This document shows, piece after piece, positions 53,208 through 61,925 of a stretch of DNA of 64,000 bases. The position numbers and the translations under genes were made by a program. Source of the DNA: Nitrospirales bacterium (GTDB taxonomy: Bacteria; Nitrospirota; Nitrospiria; Nitrospirales; UBA8639). The notes beneath the pieces were generated by a model. That model was not told where the DNA came from. It saw only the letters and a list, made by a program, of their open reading frames with translations, and did not search any database. The stretch is from NCBI GenBank assembly GCA_029261255.1, contig JAJDBQ010000005.1:1-64000 (forward strand), in the 5' to 3' direction. Numbering within the stretch: position 1 is the first letter of the stretch; every line of letters begins with the position of its first letter.

Positions 53208-54182
53208 TTAGACCTTTATTTGAATCATATTTTTCATAACAAATGCCCCAAGCAACATCATGAAAGCTCCACCGCCCATCATGATATGTCCCAAAGGATC
53301 TTCAAACAATAGAGTCATATACTCTTCATTAAGAGTCCACAGAACTCCCGCCATCACAAACGGCAAGGCAATGAGTATATACGCGGAGATCTTTCCTTCA
53401 GCAGAAAGTGCTTGCACTCGACCCAATAATTCATATCGTTGCCGGATCAACCGACTAATAGCTTCAATGATTTCTGCTAAATTCCCCCCTGTTTCTCGTT
53501 GAACACTTAACGCAGTGACAAAAAACTTCAAATCAGCACACTCAACACGAGTTGTCAAATTCCCCAGTGCCTCAGGAACATCGATACCAAAGGAGATTTC
53601 TTCAACCGTTCGAGCGAACTCAGGACCAACAGGATCAGGGAATTCATCACCTACCATTTTCATGCCAACCGAGAAGGCATGCCCTGCTCGAAGGGCACGA
53701 GCCATCAAATCAAGGGCTTCTGGTAATTGGCGCTGAAAGCTCGCAAACCGCTTCTTCCTCTTCATCTTCACGGCCAACCAAGGGACGAAAGACGTCGCGA
53801 CGCCTAAGGCCAAAGCCGCGGGCAACCCCCAATCTTTGTATGCCCCAAACAATCCGCCCACCATCCCCAAGCAACCGCTCAGCAAAAAAAACACACCGAG
53901 AGGCATTTTGCTATTGGCTTGCTGCAATAACTGCTCTAGTCCACCAAAGTTGCTGGCGGAAGTGAGCAAGGCTTGCATCCAGGGAACGTCACTCAGCTTT
54001 CGTTTCCGTAAGATCTCTTGTTCTGCAACCTTTTCATTTCCCTCAGCACGCTTTGCTGATCCCCGCAACCGTCGCTTCATCGTCCGTTGATGAGGGCTAA
54101 TATATTGATGGTAAAAGAAATACCCACCTTCAATCAGTAAAATCAACGACAGAAAAATCCCAAGACCTATGACAATTGTCAT
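53208..54182 (-). CDS. tadB: Tad pilus inner-membrane protein TadB
   Basis: The protein has 324 residues from the ATG at 54182 (AGGAG upstream). It has an N-terminal membrane helix, central helices and a T2SF domain with A-L-D-L-M-A-R-A-L-R-A-G-H-A-F and R-E-T-G-G-N-L-A-E-I-I-E. It ends in two C-terminal helices. It is paired with TadC as the assembly platform of the Flp pilus. Confidence 0.92.
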   Translation of the reverse strand: MTIVIGLGIFLSLILLIEGGYFFYHQYISPHQRTMKRRLRGSAKRAEGNEKVAEQEILRKRKLSDVPWMQALLTSASNFGGLEQLLQQANSKMPLGVFFLLSGCLGMVGGLFGAYKDWGLPAALALGVATSFVPWLAVKMKRKKRFASFQRQLPEALDLMARALRAGHAFSVGMKMVGDEFPDPVGPEFARTVEEISFGIDVPEALGNLTTRVECADLKFFVTALSVQRETGGNLAEIIEAISRLIRQRYELLGRVQALSAEGKISAYILIALPFVMAGVLWTLNEEYMTLLFEDPLGHIMMGGGAFMMLLGAFVMKNMIQIKV

Positions 54183-54257
54183 ACGCATTCTCCTACGACA
54201 CAAAATTCTCGTCTGAGAATAACAGCAGAAAACCCAAAGATGACGTATTGCATCTTC

Positions 54258-55583
54258 TTAGACTTCATAGATTTTCTCCGGATCAAAAATACTCAGATCG
54301 CACTCAATTCCCAAGGCCTTAAATCGCTCAACAAATTTGGGGCGAACGCCAGTTGCTCGGAAGATTCCATGAACTTTTCGTTCCGAATCGAGTCCAGTTT
54401 GTTGAAAGTTAAAAATTTCCTGTATAGTAATCGTTTCACCTTCCATGCCGACGATCTCGGATAAACTCGTCGTTTTTCGTGATCCATCGGATAACCGAGT
54501 CTGCTGCAACACCACATCAATGGCAGAACTAATGTAATGACGTAATGCCTTTGTCGCTAAATTAAGACCAGCCATCGCAACCAACGTTTCCACACGAGTC
54601 AAGCAATCACGTGGGGTATTAGCGTGAATCGTGGTTAATGATCCATCATGACCAGTATTCATTGCTTGAAGCATATCCAAACATTCCCCGCTCCTCACCT
54701 CACCCATGACAATCCGATCAGGACGCATGCGCAAACAGTTTTTGACAAGTTCCCGTTGCGAAACTTCCCCTCGGCCCTCAACATTGGGCGGTCGGGTCTC
54801 TAAACGAACGACATGATCCTGGCGTAACTGCAGCTCCGCTGAATCCTCGATCGTCACAATACGTTCATCATCTGGGATAAATCCCGATAAGATGTTCAAA
54901 ATAGTCGTTTTTCCACAACCCGTACCACCGGAAATGATAATATTGAGTCGTGCTTCCACAATTCCCCGAAGAAGTTCCGCTATTTCTGGGGTTAAGGATT
55001 TCTTGTCTACGAGATCTTGAATTACCAACTTATCTTTAGAAAACTTTCTAATGGAAATAGAGGAGCCATCCAAGGCGAGTGGGGGGATAATAGCGTTTAC
55101 ACGAGACCCGTCTAACAAACGTGCATCGCACATTGGAGACGATTCATCAATCCGGCGCCCCACTGCCGACACAATTTTTTCGATAATTTTCCGCAAATGA
55201 CTTTCATCCCGAAATCTCACATCAGTTAAGACAAGTTTGCCATTCCGTTCCACATAAATCTGATCGCACCGATTCACCAAAATATCGTTCACACTTTGAT
55301 CTTGGACTAATGGTTCCAACGGTCCAAGCCCCATAACCTCATGTTGTATATCAGAAATGAGGGATTCCCGCTCCTTCATACTGAGAGGGACTTCTTCGCT
55401 TTCCAGCAATTCAGTCACGAGCTTGTTTAGCTCGGCTTTTAGAAGCTCATCATCCAGCGATGCGACAATTGTCAGATCTAATGCATCAATCACTTGCCGA
55501 TGAAGACGTTCCTTCAGGGGACTAAGATCCATGACTTCTGGTCCAGCCCCTTCCCCTACATCACTCCACTCGGATTGAAACAT
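54258..55583 (-). CDS. tadA: Tad pilus ATPase TadA/CpaF
   Basis: This 441-residue type II/IV secretion ATPase has an N-terminal helical domain, then Walker A I-I-S-G-G-T-G-C-G-K-T-T. The Asp and His boxes include E-D-S-A-E-L-Q-L and R-P-P-N-V-E-G-R-G-E-V; R-P-D-R-I-V-M-G-E-V-R is the Walker B/Asp-box region and T-G-H-D-G-S-L-T-T-I-H-A-N is also typical. It powers Flp pilus assembly. GGGGG lies upstream of the ATG. Confidence 0.95.
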   Translation of the reverse strand: MFQSEWSDVGEGAGPEVMDLSPLKERLHRQVIDALDLTIVASLDDELLKAELNKLVTELLESEEVPLSMKERESLISDIQHEVMGLGPLEPLVQDQSVNDILVNRCDQIYVERNGKLVLTDVRFRDESHLRKIIEKIVSAVGRRIDESSPMCDARLLDGSRVNAIIPPLALDGSSISIRKFSKDKLVIQDLVDKKSLTPEIAELLRGIVEARLNIIISGGTGCGKTTILNILSGFIPDDERIVTIEDSAELQLRQDHVVRLETRPPNVEGRGEVSQRELVKNCLRMRPDRIVMGEVRSGECLDMLQAMNTGHDGSLTTIHANTPRDCLTRVETLVAMAGLNLATKALRHYISSAIDVVLQQTRLSDGSRKTTSLSEIVGMEGETITIQEIFNFQQTGLDSERKVHGIFRATGVRPKFVERFKALGIECDLSIFDPEKIYEV

Positions 55584-55628
55584 ATCGTCTTATTCCCCCT
55601 TAGATCACAATATTGATCAAATAAATAT

Positions 55629-56876
55629 TCACGTAGCAGGCTGCGTTTGCTTAGATTTAAAAGGACTCAACCAACCAAAAGCAGAAGCTTTTGCCTGCGG
55701 TTTACTTGCTTGATCATCAAAAGAAAAGGCAAAATCCATATATGACTTACCCACGGATGTTTTAGGAGCCGTTTCAATCAACGGCTTTCCGCTGTTAACT
55801 GAATGACTGACCGACGGATAATCATTGGGAACCAGCCAGTGAGCCTTTTGTTTCAGTATTTCTTCGGTCTCCACTAACACATCTTTTTCGCCTGATAAAT
55901 AACGATTCATAATTAGCCGCAATTTACTCTGAGGAAATCCAGATCCACGAAGTAATTCCAAAATCCGCTTCGTCCGGTGAACAACAGGAACCATTAACGT
56001 CGAAGTCACCAAAATCAAAGACGCCAATTCCATAGCCTTCTTTGTCGTCAGATCCAAGACGTGACCACAATCAAGCACGATATAGTCAAAGTTGGCTTGG
56101 AGCATACGCAACGTGCTTTCAACACAATCTGGACTTAACCGCCCAGTACTCAAGTCATCATAGCCGGATGCGAGAATCTGCAATCCCGACTCACACTTCG
56201 TTAAGATTCGGAATAAGAACGCTTGATCCACTCTGGATGGATCGGCGGCAATATCACGAAAACTATGGGTCGGTTGAATATCAAGATACAGTGGGAGATC
56301 TCCTCCATGTTGATTCACATCAACCAGCACGACTCTTGGTTCGCCAGGTAATTTCATCAAAGCTGCCGCCGTGTTAACCGCCATGCTTGTCGTCCCCACA
56401 CCACCCTTCCCTCCAAAGAATGCCAAGACCTTTCCGTCTTTTTTGATTGGTGCATCGTTCGTAACCATCGCAGTAGCACGTTCCTGAAAGCGCGAGAGGG
56501 CATCTTCGACTTCTTGCTTCTGTATGGGTTGAGCAAGAAATTCTTTAGCTCCAGAGCGCATGGCCTCCAACAAAATAGCTGAATCCAACTTGGAGGCAGT
56601 CAGAAAGATTTCGGTGCCCCTTGCGGCTTTGACTAAATCTCGAATAACGGAGAATGTCTCCTCGGGATTGTCGTGTAACTCTAAAATAAGAAGCGAAGCA
56701 GGAGTGGTATCCTTGTTCTCCTTGACTTGAAATCCATCTTTCTCGGCAACAATCTCTTCGAAGACCTTCTTGGTTTCGACACTTTGAATGGACAGGTCAA
56801 CCCTGAAGGTCGACTTAGTGGAATCGGCCGTACCACCACCTGATGCACGCTTAGGTTTCCAGCTTGACTCGGCCAT
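55629..56876 (-). CDS. cpaE: TadZ/CpaE-like ATPase (MinD/ParA family)
   Basis: The protein has 415 residues from the ATG at 56876 (GGAGG upstream, inside the end of the previous gene). The N-terminal half (about 20-130) is receiver-like (A-S-L-L-I-L-E-L, L-E-A-M-R-S-G-A-K-E-F-L). The C-terminal half is a deviant Walker A ATPase (F-F-G-G-K-G-G-V-G-T-T-S-M-A, then V-D-V-N-Q-H-G-G-D-L). CpaE/TadZ places the Tad apparatus at the cell pole. It overlaps operon neighbours closely. Confidence 0.92.
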   Translation of the reverse strand: MAESSWKPKRASGGGTADSTKSTFRVDLSIQSVETKKVFEEIVAEKDGFQVKENKDTTPASLLILELHDNPEETFSVIRDLVKAARGTEIFLTASKLDSAILLEAMRSGAKEFLAQPIQKQEVEDALSRFQERATAMVTNDAPIKKDGKVLAFFGGKGGVGTTSMAVNTAAALMKLPGEPRVVLVDVNQHGGDLPLYLDIQPTHSFRDIAADPSRVDQAFLFRILTKCESGLQILASGYDDLSTGRLSPDCVESTLRMLQANFDYIVLDCGHVLDLTTKKAMELASLILVTSTLMVPVVHRTKRILELLRGSGFPQSKLRLIMNRYLSGEKDVLVETEEILKQKAHWLVPNDYPSVSHSVNSGKPLIETAPKTSVGKSYMDFAFSFDDQASKPQAKASAFGWLSPFKSKQTQPAT

Positions 56877-56877
56877 C

Positions 56878-57255
56878 CTATTTTCCTCCACTAAATATTA
56901 TGTTGCCACCACCGCCTTTTTTTTCCTCAAACGGTCCCTTTTCAAATATTTTATGATACCTGTTTACCGTATGTTGAGCTGGCAAACCACCCATTCCTTC
57001 AAGTGGCACTAAAGAATTTCCTGCTTGAGGATTAAGTATCTGGCTTTCCTTCGCATAGCGATAGGCATTCCCATAATGTACACTTAAATGGACCGGTTGA
57101 GTGGCCCAAGGAGAAAGCACTTGATCGCTCTTCCCCATGGCTAAAGGCCGACGACCATTGTCTTCTTTCATAGTTGGCCACACACCACAACCCGTCATTC
57201 CTAAACAGACAATGCCAATTACTCCAACAACATACATAAAATTTTTCCGTCGCAT
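56878..57255 (-). CDS. Small lipoprotein in the CpaD position of the Tad locus
   Basis: The protein has 125 residues from the ATG at 57255 (AAGGAG upstream), with lipobox M-T-G-C near residue 23. The mature part is short, with Gly-rich ends, and I do not recognise a domain. In other Tad operons CpaD/TadB-type lipoproteins sit between the secretin and cpaE and help pilot the secretin. This gene has that place (stop 1 bp before the cpaE ATG) but not obvious sequence similarity. Confidence 0.6.
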   Translation of the reverse strand: MRRKNFMYVVGVIGIVCLGMTGCGVWPTMKEDNGRRPLAMGKSDQVLSPWATQPVHLSVHYGNAYRYAKESQILNPQAGNSLVPLEGMGGLPAQHTVNRYHKIFEKGPFEEKKGGGGNIIFSGGK

Positions 57256-57284
57256 GAGATTCTCCTTTTCCCTCTTATCACTCA

Positions 57285-58745
57285 TCAGGGTGCAAGATGA
57301 CCAAAGACACCTTCTATTCCGCCGTTACCATAAGGCGTACGAGTCGCTAACCGAGGTTCTCCCACCTGATAAGCTTCCGAAGGTCGCGGAACATCTTTCT
57401 CGGGATACACGCCTTCCAGATATCCCATCAACATGAGCTCAAAATCATTCGGCTCCAAATAGTGATCGGTTGGCAACGTTTGCTCCACCAGATTGAGTGG
57501 TTTCACTAAATGTGGCGTGACGATCACAATCAGCTCTGTTTCATTTTTTTCAAAGGAGGTGCTCCGAAATAAGGCTCCGAGGATTGGGATATCGCCTAAA
57601 ACGGGATATTTAGCAATAGTTTCACGAATATTATCTTGAAGCATTCCAGCAATGGCAAAACTCTGTCCATCCCCCAACTCCACCACAGTTTTCACTCGAC
57701 GGGTAATCAGAGCCGGGACTTGGAATCCGCCCAATTGAATTCCATTGGCAAAATCCAATTCTGAAACCTCAGGGTTCACGACAATAGAAATACGTTCATT
57801 CGAAAGAACCGTCGGAGTAAATTTCAAGCCGACACCAAATTCCTTATACTTAATACTAAGCGTATTAAAGGTTTGAGGGATGGGAACAGGAAACTCCCCG
57901 CCCACAAGGAATGACGCAGCCTGACCACTCTCAGTAATCAACGTTGGTTCAGCCAACGATTTTGACAACCCATGTTCTTTCAACATATCCAGCGTTACGG
58001 TCCAGGCATCATTACCGACATTAAATCCCAAGAATGCATTGGCAGCCTGGGAAGCAAATACGGTTATACCCCCTGCGCCTTCTGGATCTGCTTCGAAGGT
58101 GCTTAACTCATTCAATCTACCAATGGAAAAATCACGCTCACCTAATTGCCTTCTGGTAAAATTCACGCCCAGCCTGTTCAATAACCCGCGTTGCATCTCT
58201 GCAATTTTGACTTCCATCATGACCTGTTGCACGCCACCAACTTGCATCATATTGAGAATTTTCTTCGGTGCAAATGGCTCAGCGATGACCAACGCCCGAT
58301 TCAAGGCCTCAACATTCGTGACCGGACCTCCCACGGTAATATGTTCGTTGCTCGCCGTAACTTGCAAGCCTGGTTCGTCTGGCAGCAAGGTATGGAGTTG
58401 TTCTTTCAAGCGCGTCACGTCAGGCGTCACTCGAACCTCCAGCACATTGGAGACTTTGCCATTCTGACTCCACAGAGTTAGCGTGGTCGTACCAATCTTT
58501 TTTGCGGTGACATAGACCTGCTTAGTCGAAAGAACGATCGTGTCGGCTATCTTAGGCTCTGCGAGAGAAGCCCTCTTGAAAATGTTGGGAGTCTCAACTA
58601 TTTTTGATGTTCCCACTGTCAAGTCTAATGATTGAGGAGAATCAATTTGAGAAGTCTGGTACGTCAAACCTTCTCCCCAGACCGGACTACTAAGCAAGAG
58701 GCTCAAAGTAATCATCATCAGTTGTTGCTTAAAAAAACATGGCAT
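57285..58745 (-). CDS. cpaC: Tad pilus outer-membrane secretin (RcpA/CpaC)
   Basis: This 486-residue protein has a signal peptide ending V-W-G. An N-terminal pilus-assembly domain (Q-S-L-D-L-T-V-G-T-S-K-I-V-E-T-P) is followed by BON-like repeats and the secretin domain (about 240-430). The latter has V-P-A-L-I-T-R-R-V-K-T-V-V-E-L-G-D-G-Q-S-F-A-I-A-G-M-L and V-L-G-D-I-P-I-L-G-A-L-F-R-S. It forms the outer-membrane pore for Flp fibres. A potential ribosome site (GTAGG) is upstream. Confidence 0.95.
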   Translation of the reverse strand: MPCFFKQQLMMITLSLLLSSPVWGEGLTYQTSQIDSPQSLDLTVGTSKIVETPNIFKRASLAEPKIADTIVLSTKQVYVTAKKIGTTTLTLWSQNGKVSNVLEVRVTPDVTRLKEQLHTLLPDEPGLQVTASNEHITVGGPVTNVEALNRALVIAEPFAPKKILNMMQVGGVQQVMMEVKIAEMQRGLLNRLGVNFTRRQLGERDFSIGRLNELSTFEADPEGAGGITVFASQAANAFLGFNVGNDAWTVTLDMLKEHGLSKSLAEPTLITESGQAASFLVGGEFPVPIPQTFNTLSIKYKEFGVGLKFTPTVLSNERISIVVNPEVSELDFANGIQLGGFQVPALITRRVKTVVELGDGQSFAIAGMLQDNIRETIAKYPVLGDIPILGALFRSTSFEKNETELIVIVTPHLVKPLNLVEQTLPTDHYLEPNDFELMLMGYLEGVYPEKDVPRPSEAYQVGEPRLATRTPYGNGGIEGVFGHLAP

Positions 58746-58824
58746 AATTGTACCTACTTATGGTTAACGTGGGTGAAATCCTAATGATCCCCTGCTATTA
58801 AAACGTCCTAGATAGCATCATTCT

Positions 58825-59640
58825 TTAAAAACGTCGAACCGCTTTATCTTTCCCTTTGATCACTTCTACCCTGACACCGGTACCTCTTTTTGGAGCAAGT
58901 TGATATGACCTCGTAAGATCCGAAAATTTTGCACCTCTAGTCTTCTGAATTTCAGCATTGAGAGGGCTCCGAAGTGCCAACCGAATTTGTCCACCATTTT
59001 CAGCCATTGCTAGTTTCTCCGCCTCTTCTAAGGTCACTTCAAGAGTAATAACTTTGACTGCCTTCGGCTCTTCCTCATCATCGACTCGTTCCATTTGCGT
59101 GCCGGTAGCCAAAACCCGAGCATTTTCCAATACCACTTTGGTGATCTGTGGATCCTTTGTCCGACCTGGGCGAGCAAACGTCACCATCACATCCACACGA
59201 TCTCCAGGCTTCACAAATCCGGGAAGACCCACAACTTCATTGACCTTCACAGACATAGCACGTTTTTGCGGATCCATCACCGCACTTACTCCTCCTGTGG
59301 TGACATCAATAGGAGCCAGCTTGGACTCCATAATCGGTTCGTTTTTCTTGAGATTCGCTAAGACCACTCGCCCCTTTAAGTCTTCAGCTTTTGTGAAATG
59401 TCCAACGGGTAGTGTGTCCTCGGGATAGGAGACTAATCGGATAAACTCGTCTGTAAGCGGCGTCCCCCAAGGTACATCGTCACTCGCTATAGCTATTTGC
59501 GATCCCACAACTTCCACCACCGGTATTGCTTCGGGCTCACTTCCCTGCTGCCCTGCAAGCCATTGATAGATTAAAACCGTGGTTACTAAAGCGATTCCGA
59601 TCGCTGCACCTAAAAATAACAGTGGACGATTTTGCCCCAT
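58825..59640 (-). CDS. cpaB: Flp pilus assembly protein CpaB/RcpC
   Basis: The protein has 271 residues from the ATG at 59640, with a GAGGAGG ribosome site. An N-terminal helix (about 8-26) is followed by an SAF domain (V-V-G-S-Q-I-A-I-A-S-D-D-V-P-W-G-T-P-L) and a second domain (A-M-S-V-K-V-N-E-V-V-G-L-P-G-F-V-K-P-G-D-R-V-D-V). This is the standard CpaB layout. It is a periplasmic partner of the secretin, whose gene follows directly. Confidence 0.93.
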   Translation of the reverse strand: MGQNRPLLFLGAAIGIALVTTVLIYQWLAGQQGSEPEAIPVVEVVGSQIAIASDDVPWGTPLTDEFIRLVSYPEDTLPVGHFTKAEDLKGRVVLANLKKNEPIMESKLAPIDVTTGGVSAVMDPQKRAMSVKVNEVVGLPGFVKPGDRVDVMVTFARPGRTKDPQITKVVLENARVLATGTQMERVDDEEEPKAVKVITLEVTLEEAEKLAMAENGGQIRLALRSPLNAEIQKTRGAKFSDLTRSYQLAPKRGTGVRVEVIKGKDKAVRRF

Positions 59641-59804
59641 CACACTTCCTCCTCGTTATATCTTTGTTTGCTAGTCAATTTTCAACATTCCACATCGTTG
59701 TCGATGAAACTGAGGGACCAGTCCCATTTTTTATGCCTTATATGCCAATATCGGATTTCATATTGATGTTCTTTAGTCTTTTCGTCACCACTGCATTAAC
59801 TATC

Positions 59805-60335
59805 TTAGACAACCCGAAACCACTGATACCCCTCCCCAATGAGAGTTCCAAGTCCAATGACAAGTGCATATCGCAATTTTGGTAGAGAAGTTTCTTCCAA
59901 TGAAGTGGCTACATTGGCCTTCATAAAGACCAAAGTGACAAACAAGACCATTATCCTTTCGGCTGTACGCGACAACCCTAAATGCCAAATCATCACAGCC
60001 ACGGCATATAATCCACCTAGCAAAGAAGCAATAAGAAATCCTATAAAGACGTTAAGAGGGCCAACAATTGCCCCCACGGCGGCAAGCAACTTCACGTCAC
60101 CCGCGCCCATACCGCCATACATGTAGAAACCCAGTAGAAGCACGAACCCCAAACCCAAGCCTTCCAAGCTAAAGACAATCCCGGCTCCAGAGGCTGAGAA
60201 AGCATGAAACCCAAGTCCGATAAGAGCCAAGGAAAACGTGAGTAAATTGGGCACGCGGCTGGAGCGAACATCCGTTATGCCCGCAACCAGAAGCCCCAAT
60301 AACAAAACACCATACATTATGAATTGTGTGGTCAT
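59805..60335 (-). CDS. cpaA: Prepilin peptidase (TadV/CpaA, A24 family)
   Basis: This 176-residue membrane protein has about five helices. The aspartyl catalytic motifs are G-I-T-D-V-R-S-S-R-V-P-N and G-A-G-D-V-K-L-L-A-A-V-G. It cleaves Flp prepilin and the TadE-type pseudopilins before assembly. It is short, as usual for TadV enzymes that lack the methylase part of PilD. Confidence 0.93.
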   Translation of the reverse strand: MTTQFIMYGVLLLGLLVAGITDVRSSRVPNLLTFSLALIGLGFHAFSASGAGIVFSLEGLGLGFVLLLGFYMYGGMGAGDVKLLAAVGAIVGPLNVFIGFLIASLLGGLYAVAVMIWHLGLSRTAERIMVLFVTLVFMKANVATSLEETSLPKLRYALVIGLGTLIGEGYQWFRVV

Positions 60336-60755
60336 AACCGTTTTCGCTCTTATCCTCTTCCTTTAATTTAGAGCCTAGGCCACTAAATGTGCTCAGGAAT
60401 GATCGATGTTCAACAGGGTATTAGTCGGCAACTTTTTCGCAATCTGTAGGAAGGAAAACTAATGACCCGAAAGGCCAAGGACAAAAAACCATGCTCCCTC
60501 AAAGAACGAATACAGCAACCAGTTGATCTTCAATGTCTGGAAAAGGTTTAGAAAAGGCGGAAAGTGGAGATGCCAATGACTCAGGTAGGTTGATACAAAA
60601 GGAAAGCAAGAACCGACTTCGCATCCATCACAGATGCTAAACAATCAAAAAGGCTTGATAATGAAAGAACCTCTCTGCATAGAGGCACAACACGTACACC
60701 AATAGGGAATATCTCAATCTTTCACCAACAAGCCCTACTGGAGTCACGCGTTTGT
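60336..60755 (-). other. Intergenic region within the Tad locus
   Basis: About 420 bp between the TadE-like gene and the peptidase gene. No gene is supported: the 61-codon minus frame at 60459-60644 has no pilin-like or other recognised features. Confidence 0.4.
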
Positions 60756-61319
60756 TCAATAAATTGCTGTGGCGACCATAATAGGATCCGGATCCAGCGC
60801 TGCACCGCCAAAAAAGGCTAGATCGAGGAACCCGGCAAGGGGCGTCAATGGATTATGTTTATAATAGATCCGAACCACTGAGAATTGTTGCATTTGAGCA
60901 ATTCCGTTCACATCTTCCTGTAGATACGCCAATAATTCTGGAGTGAGACCACAATCCGCAGCAGAGCTAGGGGCAACAACTTCTGCCTCCGCTAAGGTTC
61001 CGCTGCCCCCTGTAGCTGCACAGACTGGAGGATTGCCCGCAGTCACTCTCGCCACAAAAAGAGCATAATTTTCTGGTTTATTGATAAAATCCAAGGAGTA
61101 GCTGGCATCAATAATAATGGCGTCGATGGTATTGGCATTCTCTAGATCACGTGAGTAGATACTGGCCCCTTCTCTAACTAAATGCGAGATCATATTGCGT
61201 TCATGAATTTGTGATCCAAACTCGACAACTGCAAACGCCAGGGCCGTAAAGACCATGAACATCATCAAAAACTCCAGAGAGACAACGCCTTGATTTGACT
61301 GAAGCATTGGTCGTTTCAT
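60756..61319 (-). CDS. tadE: TadE-like pseudopilin
   Basis: This 187-residue protein has an N-terminal segment Q-G-V-V-S-L-E-F-L-M-M-F-M-V-F-T-A-L-A. It is a TadE-type hydrophobic helix with a Gly/Glu arrangement suited to TadV cleavage, followed by a periplasmic domain with two Cys (in P-P-V-C-A-A-T and A-A-D-C-G-L). TadE-like minor pilins prime Flp pilus assembly. It follows the other TadE-like gene by about 35 bp. Confidence 0.82.
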   Translation of the reverse strand: MKRPMLQSNQGVVSLEFLMMFMVFTALAFAVVEFGSQIHERNMISHLVREGASIYSRDLENANTIDAIIIDASYSLDFINKPENYALFVARVTAGNPPVCAATGGSGTLAEAEVVAPSSAADCGLTPELLAYLQEDVNGIAQMQQFSVVRIYYKHNPLTPLAGFLDLAFFGGAALDPDPIMVATAIY

Positions 61320-61354
61320 AGCTCAATCTCTTTCTGATGGCTAGAGAAAATGGG

Positions 61355-61858
61355 TCAGGCCCCACCAAGAAAATCTTCATTGCGGTACGTGCCCTCCGCA
61401 TGAAGCACAAAATTATTGGCTGCGCCAAAGAACCCACCGATTAACGGTGTAGTAAATTGATGGGTGTAATCCACTTGGACTTTCATTAACTGGCCTGCCG
61501 TCCCAGCATCCGCAGGGTCCCCAGGTAGATCAGTAATAGGATTGATCTTAATGTCTGCTGGGACAAGTGTGAGAAACATGTTGGAATGGTCGGTAATGGC
61601 TTTGATAATGGAATCCTCTCGACTTAACTCCACCCCTCCCCCATCCAGTAGCTTAGTTCCTAAAAGCCCGACTCGAATACCCTCATGAGCAGCAAATTGC
61701 AGCGTATGCTGATGAAAATAGAACATCCCCATTTCTACAACTCCCAGGAATGCCAGCATAAAAGGCAGGATTGTCAGGCCAACTTCCACAGCTGCCGTTC
61801 CTCGATCGTTTCGGCACCGTTGAAACGGATGTCTCAGAATATGAAGTATCCTATTCAT
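61355..61858 (-). CDS. TadE-like pseudopilin (second copy)
   Basis: This 167-residue protein opens with a basic stretch, then R-G-T-A-A-V-E-V-G-L-T-I-L-P-F-M-L-A-F-L-G-V-V-E-M-G, the TadE/TadF-type membrane segment. The periplasmic part has no clear domain. AGGAGTAGGAG lies upstream of the ATG. It sits between the TadG-like gene and the tadE copy at 60756. Confidence 0.82.
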   Translation of the reverse strand: MNRILHILRHPFQRCRNDRGTAAVEVGLTILPFMLAFLGVVEMGMFYFHQHTLQFAAHEGIRVGLLGTKLLDGGGVELSREDSIIKAITDHSNMFLTLVPADIKINPITDLPGDPADAGTAGQLMKVQVDYTHQFTTPLIGGFFGAANNFVLHAEGTYRNEDFLGGA

Positions 61859-61925
61859 AATCGACTCCTACTCCTTCTTCTTACAGTGATGCCCTCAAAA
61901 TTTTCGCCTGGAAATTCTTGAATAG

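Noticed and set aside
60459-60644. 61-codon minus frame inside the Tad locus
   Set aside because: Tested as a small pilin or lipoprotein but lacks a prepilin motif or lipobox.
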